The notes under the pieces were generated by a model. The model was not told the origin of the DNA, searched no databases, and was given only the letters and a program-made list of their open reading frames with translations. Shown here one piece after another: positions 8,382 through 15,774 of a DNA stretch of 64,000 nucleotides. The stretch spans positions 62,001-126,000 of the forward strand of contig CAWDZK010000003.1 of NCBI GenBank assembly GCA_963807005.1. The letters run 5' to 3'. Each line of letters opens with the position of its first letter. Position 1 is the stretch's first letter. This DNA is from CAWDZK01 sp963807005 (lineage in GTDB: Bacteria; Actinomycetota; Actinomycetes; JACCUZ01). A program made the translations under genes and the position numbers.

Positions 8382-8503
8382 GTCGTCCAGCTGTGCCGAA
8401 CCACGGCAGCCCGCCCGGAGGCCGCAGCGACGAGACCGGCCGATGAGTCGCGGTCCGCGCTGCCGTCTACCCTGCCGACGATCGGTGACGAAGGGGACTG
8501 CAC

Positions 8504-8935
8504 ATGGACTGGACGCTCGAGGTCGTGGTGCTCCCGGTACGAGACATGGACCGGGCGGTGGCCTTCTACCGCGACCAGGTCGGTTTCCACCTGGACCACG
8601 ACACCCGCAACGAGCACATGCACGTCGTGCAGCTCACTCCTCCGGGCTCCGGCTGCTCGGTCGTCATCGGGGACCACCCGTCGCAGAACGAGATGGCGCC
8701 CGGGTCGATGCGCGGGCTGCAGCTCGTCGTGGCCGACGCGGAGGCGGCCCGCGCCGAGCTTCTGTCCCGGGGGGTCGAGGCGAGCGAGACCACCGTGCTC
8801 GACCAGCGCGACGGCGGCACCTTCTTCGGTTTCAGCGACCCGGACGGCAACACCTGGACCGTCCAGCAGCTGAAGGTCCGCGGCGAGACCCCGCTCATCC
8901 CGGTGGAGCACCGCGGCCGCTTCGGGACCGAGTAG
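8504..8935 (+). CDS. VOC (glyoxalase/bleomycin-resistance) family protein
   Basis: A 143-residue vicinal-oxygen-chelate protein with the expected two beta-alpha-beta-beta-beta modules: VVLPVRDMDRAVAFYRDQVGFHL at the N-terminus and GTFFGFSDPDGNTWTVQQ at the C-terminus. These folds serve as metal-dependent lyases, dioxygenases or binding proteins, and the substrate cannot be read from the sequence. The ATG follows AAGGGGAC. It stands alone: the gene before it ends 122 bases upstream, and it converges on the LanC-like gene across a 55-bp hairpin repeat. Confidence 0.75.
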   Translation: MDWTLEVVVLPVRDMDRAVAFYRDQVGFHLDHDTRNEHMHVVQLTPPGSGCSVVIGDHPSQNEMAPGSMRGLQLVVADAEAARAELLSRGVEASETTVLDQRDGGTFFGFSDPDGNTWTVQQLKVRGETPLIPVEHRGRFGTE

Positions 8936-8958
8936 CCGCCACCGCACCCGCCCCCGTC

Positions 8959-9013
8959 GACTGGCGGAGGTCTTCGGTCGGAGGCGGCTGAAAACCGAAG
9001 ACTTCCGCCAGTC
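8959..9013. repeat. 55-bp terminator-like palindrome, family B copy 1
   Basis: Twenty-base arms (8959-8978, 8994-9013) pair at 19 of 20 positions: GACTGGCGGAGGTCTTCGGT against ACCGAAGACTTCCGCCAGTC. An outer CCGCACCC/GGGTGCGG pair (8942-8949, 9016-9023) could extend the stem. It lies between convergent genes and its right arm reaches the stop codon of the LanC-like gene, so it can act as a bidirectional terminator. The same 55-bp element, including much of the loop, recurs at 10787-10841. Confidence 0.8.
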
Positions 9014-10259
9014 AAGGGTGCGGTTGGGACGCGGCGGGCTGGTCGGGCCAGAGAACGGCGTACGACGGGTCGCTGCCGGCCCGCAGGCGCGCGAACCGGA
9101 GCAGCTCACGGACGATCCCGGCGTTGCCCATCGCCCAGCCCTGGCGCGGCGCGAGCTCGCTCGGGGTCGCCCGGTGCTCGTGGTTGGACCAGCGGGCGCC
9201 GTCGTCGTCCACGGTGGCGCGCCCGGCCAGGTCGCCGACCAGGACCCGCGCGAACGCAAGGTCGGTGCGACCCTCGACGGCGAGGTCGCAGGCCAGCGCG
9301 AGCACACCGGCGGTGCCGCAGCAGCGGCCGCTGTTGTCCCAGAATCCGGGGCGCAGACGGGCCGGCAGCCCGGACGTGGTGACCGTGTGCCAGCAGCGGT
9401 CCACCAGTCCCGACCAGGCCGGGTCGCCCGTGACCCTGGCGAGCAGGCGGAAGGTCTGCGCGTCCCCCGCGGGGCCATGGCACCAGCCGTAGCTGTACCT
9501 CTCGATCAGCTCCGGCCGGTGCTGCGGGTCGGAGTGCGGCACGAGGAAGCCGTCCGGCCCGGCCTCGTCCCGGCCCACGACGTCCGCAGCCCCTGCCAGC
9601 GCCAGCCTGAGCATGTCGTCACGACCGGTGGCGGCACCGACCGAGGCCAGGGCATGGACGATGCCCAGGGTGCCGTGCGAGATGTGGTGGAACCGGGCCG
9701 GTGTGGCCACCCGGACCTCCCAGTGCACGCCGTACGGCGTCGACTCGGCGGTACGCAGGTAGGGCTCGACCGCCAGGACCGCCAGGTCGACGTCACCTGC
9801 CTCGAGCGCACCGAGCGCGATGCCGGCGTTGCCGCCGAGCAGCTCGAACTGGTCGCTCCAGCGCTCGCCGTCGAACCGGGACCGGACCGTCGCCAGCGCG
9901 CGCTCGGCAGCCGACAGCAGGCCCGGCTGCCCGAGCCGGACGCCGGCCTGGTGCAGCGCGAACGCGGGACCGGTCAGGCCGAAGTACAACGACGAGTGAT
10001 CGTCGGCGCCCAGACCTGCCGCCAGTGCTGCCGCGGCGCGGCCCGCCGCGTCGGCGAAGCGCTCCTCGCCGAAGTGCGCGTGCGCCTCCAGGAGCGTGAC
10101 GAGGATGCCGGCGGCACCGCTGTAGAGCGTGCGGTCGACCTCGTCGGCGTCCGCCGTCCCGGCCCAGACCAGCCCGTCGGAACCGGGTCGCGCCGACCCG
10201 AGCAACCATTTCAGCCCGGCAACCGCCAGCGTCTCGGCGTCGAGCAACTCCCCCGTCAC
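9012..10259 (-). CDS. orphan LanC-like protein
   Basis: A 415-residue alpha/alpha-barrel protein of the lanthionine synthetase C family. Typical repeats are visible: LYSGAAGILVTLLEA, YFGLTGPAFALHQAG, ISHGTLGIVHALASVG, WCHGPAGDAQTFRLL and RQGWAMGNAGIVREL. Zinc-ligand positions are Cys260 (WCHG) and Cys313; the residue after it, usually His in CHG, is Cys314 (RCCGTAG). No dehydratase, transporter or precursor peptide gene is nearby, so lanthipeptide synthesis is not supported here. Stand-alone LanC-like proteins have been linked to glutathione addition in eukaryotes; the bacterial role is unknown. The GTG start has no strong ribosome site. It is transcribed towards the family B hairpin. Confidence 0.7.
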   Translation of the reverse strand: MTGELLDAETLAVAGLKWLLGSARPGSDGLVWAGTADADEVDRTLYSGAAGILVTLLEAHAHFGEERFADAAGRAAAALAAGLGADDHSSLYFGLTGPAFALHQAGVRLGQPGLLSAAERALATVRSRFDGERWSDQFELLGGNAGIALGALEAGDVDLAVLAVEPYLRTAESTPYGVHWEVRVATPARFHHISHGTLGIVHALASVGAATGRDDMLRLALAGAADVVGRDEAGPDGFLVPHSDPQHRPELIERYSYGWCHGPAGDAQTFRLLARVTGDPAWSGLVDRCWHTVTTSGLPARLRPGFWDNSGRCCGTAGVLALACDLAVEGRTDLAFARVLVGDLAGRATVDDDGARWSNHEHRATPSELAPRQGWAMGNAGIVRELLRFARLRAGSDPSYAVLWPDQPAASQPHP

Positions 10260-10363
10260 CCGACCAGCGTGCCAGCACCCAGACCCTGAGCGATGAGTCC
10301 CTGTCGGTCCCGCGGTCTACCGTTCGTAGCGATCCCACCCCCCCTGCAGGCGAGGAGCACGCG

Positions 10364-10777
10364 GTGACCACTCGACTCAACCCGTACGTCAGCTTCGACG
10401 GCAACGCCAAGGAGGCGCTCGAGGCATACCAGGGCATCTTCGGCGGTGACCTCTCGATGAACACCTTCGCCGAGTTCGGCCAGCCGGACACCCCGCATGC
10501 GGACAAGATCATGCATGCCCAGCTCGAGACCGATCGTGGCCTCGTCCTGATGGCCGCTGACACCCCTCCGGACAGCAAGTTCGAGCCCGGGAGCAACTTC
10601 GCCATCAGTCTCAGCGGCGACGACGCCGACGAGCTGCGTGGCTACTGGGGCGCGCTCTCCGAGGGCGGCATGGTGGCGGTTCCGCTGGAGAAGCAGATGT
10701 GGGGCGACGAGTTCGGCATGTGCATCGACCGGTTCGGCCTTACCTGGATGGTGAACATCAGCCAGCCGCAGGGCTGA
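10364..10777 (+). CDS. VOC family protein, PhnB/YjdN type
   Basis: A 137-residue single-domain VOC protein of the PhnB-like group often mis-named 3-demethylubiquinone methyltransferase. Diagnostic stretches are NPYVSFDGNAKEALEAYQGIFGG, DKIMHAQLETDRGLVLMAAD and the C-terminal FGMCIDRFGLTWMVNI. GTG 10364 follows GCGAGGAGCA. The true activity of the group is not settled. It is divergent from the LanC-like gene and converges on queA across the second copy of the 55-bp palindrome. Confidence 0.75.
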   Translation: MTTRLNPYVSFDGNAKEALEAYQGIFGGDLSMNTFAEFGQPDTPHADKIMHAQLETDRGLVLMAADTPPDSKFEPGSNFAISLSGDDADELRGYWGALSEGGMVAVPLEKQMWGDEFGMCIDRFGLTWMVNISQPQG

Positions 10778-10786
10778 GTCCCCGTC

Positions 10787-10841
10787 GACTGGCGGAAGTC
10801 TCCAGCCTGCGGCGGCTGAGAAGCGAAGACTTCCGCCAGTC
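10787..10841. repeat. 55-bp terminator-like palindrome, family B copy 2
   Basis: Perfect 15-base arms CGACTGGCGGAAGTC (10786-10800) and GACTTCCGCCAGTCG (10828-10842). Length and loop sequence (GCGGCGGCTGAGAAGCGAA against GAGGCGGCTGAAAACCGAA) match copy 1 at 8959-9013, in the same orientation. It again lies between convergent genes, VOC (+) and queA (-), consistent with a bidirectional terminator that is also a dispersed repeat. Confidence 0.8.
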
Positions 10842-10861
10842 GAGGACCCGGGAGGGGGCGG

Positions 10862-11899
10862 TCAGGGCAGCAGCAGGGCTGCGTCGCCGAACTCGTGCCA
10901 CAGGTAGCCCGCCGCGCGGGCCTCGGCGTACGCCTGCTCGACCAGGACCTCGCCCGCGACCGCCACGAGCAGGTCCAGGTGCGAGGCGCCGTCCTCGTGC
11001 CACCCGGTGACCAGACCGGTCACGACCCGAGCCGGCCGGTCCGGACCGAGCACCAGGTCGGTCCACCCCTCGCCCGGCCGGACGGTGCCGTCCGGCTCCG
11101 CGACGGTCTCCAGCGCCCGGGCGACCGTCGTGCCCACGGCGACCACCCGCCCGCCGTGCACCCGGGTGTGGTTCACCAGGGCGGCGGTGGCGGCTGGGAC
11201 GACGTACGGCTCGGGCAGCGGCGGCTCGCCCGGCTCCAGCGACGACACCCCGGTGTGCAGGGTGAGCGGCGCGACGCCGACGCCGGTCGTGACCAGGCCG
11301 GTCACCAGGGCGGCGGTGAACGGGCGGCCGGCGCTGGGCATCTCCGCGCTGCCCGGCACCCGGCCGAAGACCGTCCGGTAGCTGTCCACGGGCCAGTCGC
11401 CCGGGACGTAGGAGTACGCGATCGGCCGGCCGTGCCGAGCCAGGTACTCCGGCACGGCCCCGGGCACGACCAGCCGGGCCCGCCACAGCCGGGTCGTCGC
11501 CGGGTCCGCCCCCTCGTCCGGGTAGGGCGTCATGACGCGGAGCCGAGCTCCCGGCAGGGCCACGGTGTCGCCGGCGACGACGTCACGCAGCGGGCCGGAC
11601 GCACGTCGATCAGGCCGCAGCTCGACCGCCCAGGTGCCGTCCGGCAAGGCGGAGGACAGGTGCACGGTGACCGGACGGCCCGCCTGCGTGCCGTCGACGG
11701 CGGCAGGAAGGGTCTCGGACGTGTTCACCACCAGGAGATCTCCGGCGGACAGGTACGACGCCATCTCGCGGAAAGCCGCGTGGGAGATGCCCGACGTGTG
11801 GGCGACCAGCAGCCGCACCTCGTCCCGGGCGAGCCCCCGGGCCTCCGGCGGCTCGCTGGCGAAGCGGACCGGCGGTACCGGCAGTGCCTCGGCGGTCAT
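10862..11899 (-). CDS. queA: S-adenosylmethionine:tRNA ribosyltransferase-isomerase (QueA family)
   Basis: A 345-residue QueA-family enzyme, which transfers and rearranges the ribosyl group of SAM onto a deazaguanine base in tRNA during queuosine formation. Family features seen are VRLLVAH...GDLLVVNTSETLPAA near the N-terminus, YLARHGRPIAYSYV, PSAGRPFTAALVTGL, GVAPLTLHTGVSS and the C-terminal LLVAVAGEVLVEQAYAEA. It starts within the stop of the SDR gene (ATGA, 11896-11899), so the two are co-translated. No tgt, queG or queC-F is in the window, so an intact queuosine pathway cannot be shown. A SoxR-type promoter upstream of the SDR would make expression redox-responsive. Confidence 0.85.
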   Translation of the reverse strand: MTAEALPVPPVRFASEPPEARGLARDEVRLLVAHTSGISHAAFREMASYLSAGDLLVVNTSETLPAAVDGTQAGRPVTVHLSSALPDGTWAVELRPDRRASGPLRDVVAGDTVALPGARLRVMTPYPDEGADPATTRLWRARLVVPGAVPEYLARHGRPIAYSYVPGDWPVDSYRTVFGRVPGSAEMPSAGRPFTAALVTGLVTTGVGVAPLTLHTGVSSLEPGEPPLPEPYVVPAATAALVNHTRVHGGRVVAVGTTVARALETVAEPDGTVRPGEGWTDLVLGPDRPARVVTGLVTGWHEDGASHLDLLVAVAGEVLVEQAYAEARAAGYLWHEFGDAALLLP

Positions 11900-12597
11900 C
11901 GGGCCGCGTCCACGGAGAGCAGCTCGACGGCCCGGTACCGCCCGCTCGGTGGCCGTCGGTCCAAGAGGGCTCGCAACGCCGGGACGGCGACGGTCCCCGG
12001 TTCCGGCCGGTCCGAGATGTCCTCACCCGGGAAGGCGGCCTGCTGCATCGCCGTCCGCATGTCACCCGGGTCGAAGGCGTACACCGAGAGAGCCGGCTCC
12101 TCGGCCGCCAGGACGGCCGACAGGTGGTCCAAGGCGGCCTTGGCCGAGCCGTAGCCGCCCCAGCCCTCGTAGGCCTCGACGGCGGCGTCCGAGCTGACGT
12201 CGACCACCACCCCGTGGGACCGCCGCAGCAGCGGAAGCGCGTCGCGCAGGAGTGCGTGCGGCGCCAGGACGTCGACGTCGTACACCCGGGCCAGCTCGTC
12301 GGTCGGGTAGGCGGACAGGTGCGGCTGCGGGCTGGGGCCCAGGTGGCTGGCGTTGTTGACCAGGAGGTCGAGGCCGCCGAGGTCGACGGCGGCGGCCAGC
12401 AGCTCCTTGCGGTGCCGGGCATCGGTCACGTCGCCCGCCACGAGCCGCGTACGCGCGGGGTCGAGGTCGACAGCCGAGGACGAGAGCGCGGCGGCGTCGC
12501 GGGCGTCGAGGACCAGCGACCAGTCCAGTTCCGACAGAGCGTGGGCGAGCGCGTGTCCGAGGCCGCGCGAGGCGCCGGTGATCAGGGCGACAGGCAT
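11896..12597 (-). CDS. short-chain dehydrogenase/reductase
   Basis: A 233-residue NAD(P)-dependent SDR. The cofactor motif is VALITGASRGLGHAL at 3-17, the structural NNAS motif lies in LLVNNASHLG, and the catalytic Tyr-Lys pair is in GWGGYGSAKAAL, preceded by a serine in VDVSSDA. ATG 12597 is chosen because AAGGAGA lies 8 bases upstream; longer frames run into the operator. Its stop overlaps the queA start. A long-spacer promoter with a SoxR-like dyad lies directly upstream and faces this gene, so it is the likely first gene of a SoxR-controlled operon. Its substrate is not predictable; quinone or dye reduction would fit. Confidence 0.82.
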   Translation of the reverse strand: MPVALITGASRGLGHALAHALSELDWSLVLDARDAAALSSSAVDLDPARTRLVAGDVTDARHRKELLAAAVDLGGLDLLVNNASHLGPSPQPHLSAYPTDELARVYDVDVLAPHALLRDALPLLRRSHGVVVDVSSDAAVEAYEGWGGYGSAKAALDHLSAVLAAEEPALSVYAFDPGDMRTAMQQAAFPGEDISDRPEPGTVAVPALRALLDRRPPSGRYRAVELLSVDAAR

Positions 12598-12634
12598 CAG
12601 GTTCGTCTCCTTGCTTTTCGGGTTCGTCGTGAGC

Positions 12635-12666
12635 ATCCTTGAACATGAAGTTGACTTCAGGTCAAG
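12635..12666 (-). promoter_or_regulatory. SoxR box inside a long-spacer promoter
   Basis: CATGAAGTTGACTTCAGG at 12644-12661 matches the SoxR consensus CCTCAAGTTAACTTGAGG at 14 of 18 positions and sits in a longer dyad CTTGA...TCAAG (12638-12666). Read on the minus strand it lies between TTGACC (12665-12660) and AAGGAT (12640-12635) with a 19-base spacer, the long spacing typical of MerR/SoxR-activated promoters. The soxR gene starts 16 bases away on the other strand. SDR-queA is the inferred target. Confidence 0.7.
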
Positions 12667-12682
12667 CAACAGGCGAGGAGCC

Positions 12683-13159
12683 GTGGACACCCAGGACCTT
12701 CTGACCGTCGGTGCGGTCTCACGGCGCAGCGGCTTCGCCCCGTCGGCCCTGCGCTACTACGAGAGCGTCGGTCTGCTGCAGGCCGACCGGACGTCCGGCG
12801 GCCAACGCCGGTACCGACGCAGCGTCCTGCGCCGGCTGGCGTTCATCCGGGCCGCACGCAACATCGGCCTCTCCCTCGACGAGGTCGCCGACGCGCTCGC
12901 GACCCTCCCCCGCGGCCGGACCCCCACCAAGGCCGACTGGGCCCGGCTGAGCCGGTCCTGGCGGTCCCGGCTCGACGACCAGATCGCCGGGCTGGTGGCG
13001 CTGCGCGACGGACTGGACTCGTGCATCGGCTGCGGGTGCCTCTCGCTGCGCACCTGCGCCGTCTCGAACCCCGGGGACGGACCGGCGGTCGCGCGAGGCG
13101 CCGGTCCGGGGGCGGCCTTCCTGCCGCCCTCCCTGCGCCGTCAGGTCGACGACACCTAG
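12683..13159 (+). CDS. soxR: redox-sensitive transcriptional activator SoxR
   Basis: A 158-residue MerR-family regulator. The N-terminal winged helix reads LTVGAVSRRSGFAPSALRYYESVGLL...RRYRRSVLRRLAFI; a dimerisation helix follows, then the [2Fe-2S] motif C-x2-C-x-C-x5-C at Cys114, 117, 119 and 125 (CIGCGCLSLRTC), which defines SoxR. In actinobacteria SoxR senses redox-active compounds rather than superoxide. GTG 12683 follows GGCGAGGAG. The gene diverges from the SDR-queA operon across an 85-base gap holding a good SoxR box, the usual arrangement for SoxR and its target. Confidence 0.92.
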   Translation: MDTQDLLTVGAVSRRSGFAPSALRYYESVGLLQADRTSGGQRRYRRSVLRRLAFIRAARNIGLSLDEVADALATLPRGRTPTKADWARLSRSWRSRLDDQIAGLVALRDGLDSCIGCGCLSLRTCAVSNPGDGPAVARGAGPGAAFLPPSLRRQVDDT

Positions 13160-13227
13160 CCGGTAGCGGGTCGGGAACGGGTCCGACGAGCGCGCCGGGG
13201 CCTCGGCCGTAGGGGTACGACCACGCT

Positions 13228-13246
13228 GGGTGAGCGTGTCTCACCC
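13228..13246. terminator. short hairpin downstream of soxR
   Basis: GGGTGAG-CGTGT-CTCACCC forms a perfect 7-bp stem with a 5-base loop, 69 bases after the soxR stop and 46 bases before the next gene. It may terminate soxR or be a dyad operator for the following gene. No U-tract is present. Confidence 0.35.
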
Positions 13247-13291
13247 TGCTGGGCGAGTCTCATCGAGCCACCGGCTGGGTACCGTCGGGGG

Positions 13292-14131
13292 GTGCAGGCA
13301 CCAGACTCGCCCGACCTGCGCCGACTCGCCCTGGCGGTGTCGGTGCTGGACGACGTCGACATCGTCCCGCTCGACGACGGTGTGCTCCTGACCGGCGACG
13401 TCCCCGTCGAGGTGAGCTGGCTCGAGCTGAGGCGTGCCCTCGGCGGAGCCGACCCCGAGGACGACCTGGGGCGGCTGCGGGTCAGCGCGTGGCTGCACGC
13501 GCGGCGGATCGCCGCCACCGTGCACCGCGAGCACCTGCGCGAGCAGGCCCGGCCGGTCGGGCTGCCGGTCGACCACCCGCTGCACCCGGGGCTGGACTGG
13601 GTCCGCCACCGCGTGCTCGGGGACGCGCTCGACCTCGGGTTCGGTTTCGTGGGCGTCGGCATCGACCCCGACGAGGTGATCGTCATCCCGCAGGGCGCGC
13701 TGGACGCCGCCGGCGTCGACCCGACGCCGTGGTGGCCGGTGGCCCTCGACTACCTGGAGCGGATGGGCGGCGTCGCGGCGCAACGGCTCCGGACCAACCC
13801 GGTCCTGCGACCGATCGGCGACTGCGACGTCGCCACCCTGCTCGGCTCGCGCACCCTGCGCGCCGCGCTCTGCGCCGAGGACGGCACCGGCATGCGCGCG
13901 GCCGCGGTCCCGATGCTGCGCCGGGGTTGGCTGGACCTCACCCGCATCGACCCGGCGTTCACCGCCGCAGCCGCTGCCGCCACCGGCCCCGCCGAACGCG
14001 GCTTCGCCCGGCCGCTGCTGCTCACGGTCGACGAGGTCACCCTCGCACCCGAGGGTGGTCGGCCGGCCGAGATCGTGCTGCGCGACGCGGCCGTCGCGAC
14101 CCCGCACACCCGCCCCGTGCTCTACAACTGA
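13292..14131 (+). CDS. conserved hypothetical protein
   Basis: A 279-residue soluble protein that I cannot assign to a family. It has no signal peptide and no membrane segment. Notable stretches are DDVDIVPLDDGVLLTGDVPVEVSWLE at the N-terminus, a central block with LGFGFVGVGIDPDEVIVIPQGAL, and a Cys in PIGDCDVATLL. Codon usage matches the neighbours, so it is a real gene. GTG 13292 lies a few bases after a GGGG run. It ends 67 bases before the cysteine-desulfurase-like gene on the same strand. Function is unknown. Confidence 0.65.
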   Translation: MQAPDSPDLRRLALAVSVLDDVDIVPLDDGVLLTGDVPVEVSWLELRRALGGADPEDDLGRLRVSAWLHARRIAATVHREHLREQARPVGLPVDHPLHPGLDWVRHRVLGDALDLGFGFVGVGIDPDEVIVIPQGALDAAGVDPTPWWPVALDYLERMGGVAAQRLRTNPVLRPIGDCDVATLLGSRTLRAALCAEDGTGMRAAAVPMLRRGWLDLTRIDPAFTAAAAAATGPAERGFARPLLLTVDEVTLAPEGGRPAEIVLRDAAVATPHTRPVLYN

Positions 14132-14198
14132 GCAACGGCTCACCGGCACCGCCCGGTGCACCCCGGGCACGCTGCTCGCCTCGGGAGAGGATGTCGGC

Positions 14199-15419
14199 AT
14201 GACCTCCCACCCCGCTCCGCTCGACGTCGCCCGCGTACGGGCCGCATTCCCCGCGCTGGACCATGGCGTGGCGCACTTCGACGGTCCCGGTGGCTCGCAG
14301 GTGCCGGGCGTGGTGGCCGAGGCCGTCGCCCGCACGCTCACCGCCGGCATCTCCAACCGCGGCAGCGTCACCGACGCGGAGCGCCGCGCCGACGCCACCG
14401 TCGTCGGGGCTCGTGCGGCGATCGCGGACCTGCTGGGAGTCGAGCCGCGGGGAGTCGTGTTCGGCCGGTCGATGACCCAGCTCACGTACGACGTGTCCCG
14501 GGCGCTGGCCAAGCAGTGGCGCCCCGGGGACGAGGTCGTGGTCACCCGGCTGGACCACGACGCGAACATCCGCCCGTGGGTCGCCGCCGCCGAGACTGCC
14601 GGGGCAACGGTGCGGTGGGCCGGCTTCGACCGGACGACCGGCGAGCTCGACCCGGCCGAGGTCACCGGTCTCATCGGCGGGCGCACCCGGCTGGTCGCTG
14701 TGACCGGTGCGTCGAACCTGCTCGGCACCCGCCCGGACGTCGCCGCCGTCGCAGCAGTCGCTCACGCGGCGGGCGCTCTCGTGTACGTCGACGGCGTGCA
14801 CCTGGCACCGCACACGCCGGTCGACGTGTCAGCCCTGGGTGCCGACTTCTTCGCGTGCTCGGCCTACAAGTTCTTCGGTCCGCACCTGGGTGTCGTGGTG
14901 GCCGACCCCGGCCTGCTGGAGACGCTGCACCCGGACAAGCTGCTGCCCTCGAGCGACGCCGTTCCGGAGCGGTTCGAGCTCGGGACCCTCCCCTACGAGC
15001 TGCTGGCCGGCGTGGTCGCCACGGTGGACTTCATCGCCGACCTGGCACCGGGTCCCGGCGACCGCCGGGCTCGGGTACTGGCGTCGATGGCGGCCGTCGA
15101 GGCGCACGAGGACCGGCTTCTCGACCGACTGCTGGCCGGGCTGGGCGATCTCCCTGCCGTGACCCTGCACAGCTCGCCCCAGCGGCGTACGCCGACGGTG
15201 CTCTTCTCGGTGGCCGGCCACACCGGCCGCGAGGTGTACGAGCAGCTGGGCAGGCAGCGGATCAACGCGCCGGCCGGCACCTTCTACGCGCTGGAGCCGG
15301 CCCGGTGGGCCGGCCTGGGCGACACCGGTGCCGTCCGCGCCGGGCTGGCGCCGTACACCGACAACGAGGACGTCTCGCGCCTGCTGGCGGCCGTGACCGC
15401 ACTGGCCGCCACCGGCTGA
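14199..15419 (+). CDS. cysteine desulfurase-like class V aminotransferase
   Basis: A 406-residue PLP enzyme of the class V aminotransferase fold. The opening FDGPGGSQVP is typical of the cysteine-desulfurase-like subfamily that is distinct from IscS/SufS. The PLP Schiff-base lysine is in ACSAYKFFGPHLG, with the cofactor-phosphate and Asp/His contacts in VTGASNLLGT and VYVDGVHLAPH. A C-terminal active-site Cys loop like that of IscS is not evident. ATG 14199 follows GGGAGAGG at 8 bases. No Fe-S assembly genes are adjacent, so the physiological substrate (cysteine or another amino acid) is uncertain. Confidence 0.78.
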   Translation: MTSHPAPLDVARVRAAFPALDHGVAHFDGPGGSQVPGVVAEAVARTLTAGISNRGSVTDAERRADATVVGARAAIADLLGVEPRGVVFGRSMTQLTYDVSRALAKQWRPGDEVVVTRLDHDANIRPWVAAAETAGATVRWAGFDRTTGELDPAEVTGLIGGRTRLVAVTGASNLLGTRPDVAAVAAVAHAAGALVYVDGVHLAPHTPVDVSALGADFFACSAYKFFGPHLGVVVADPGLLETLHPDKLLPSSDAVPERFELGTLPYELLAGVVATVDFIADLAPGPGDRRARVLASMAAVEAHEDRLLDRLLAGLGDLPAVTLHSSPQRRTPTVLFSVAGHTGREVYEQLGRQRINAPAGTFYALEPARWAGLGDTGAVRAGLAPYTDNEDVSRLLAAVTALAATG

Positions 15420-15438
15420 CCGCGCGGCGGTGGCCTCG

Positions 15439-15621
15439 TCAGAGGTTGCCGTCGGCTCCTCCCCAGCCGTCGCCCTGCGGAGGCGGCCCGCCGGCGGACC
15501 CCGTGTTGCGGTGACCTCGAGGGTCCGTGCCGCCCGCACCCGGGCCGCTGTCGCGACGCCGCCAGACCAGCAGCCCGATCGGGACGAGCAGGACGACCGC
15601 GAAGAACACGAACCACGCCAC
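15439..15621 (-). CDS. small single-pass membrane protein
   Basis: A 60-residue protein: GTG start with GGAGGTG at 5 bases upstream, then one membrane helix at residues 2-20 (AWFVFFAVVLLVPIGLLVW), a stop-transfer RRR, and a Gly/Pro/Asp-rich hydrophilic tail. The codon pattern is normal for this genome. It converges on the cysteine-desulfurase-like gene and diverges from the SIMPL gene. Its role is unknown; such short N-in membrane peptides are often accessory subunits or stress proteins. Confidence 0.55.
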   Translation of the reverse strand: MAWFVFFAVVLLVPIGLLVWRRRDSGPGAGGTDPRGHRNTGSAGGPPPQGDGWGGADGNL

Positions 15622-15774
15622 GGGGCACCTCCGGGTCGGACGACTGCGCGCAGCTGCCCGCGAGCCTATGCCGACTCGGCACCCGATCGGCCGCAGGAGC
15701 ACCCGACGCCCCAGGACGGAACCAGGCGCCCCGGCGCCGCGTCGAAGCCGCAGTCCGTGACCCAGGAGGCCGCC

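Noticed and set aside
9012..10259. Lanthipeptide biosynthetic cluster around the LanC-like gene
   Set aside because: No LanB/LanM, protease, transporter or Cys/Ser/Thr-rich precursor peptide frame was found on either strand nearby.
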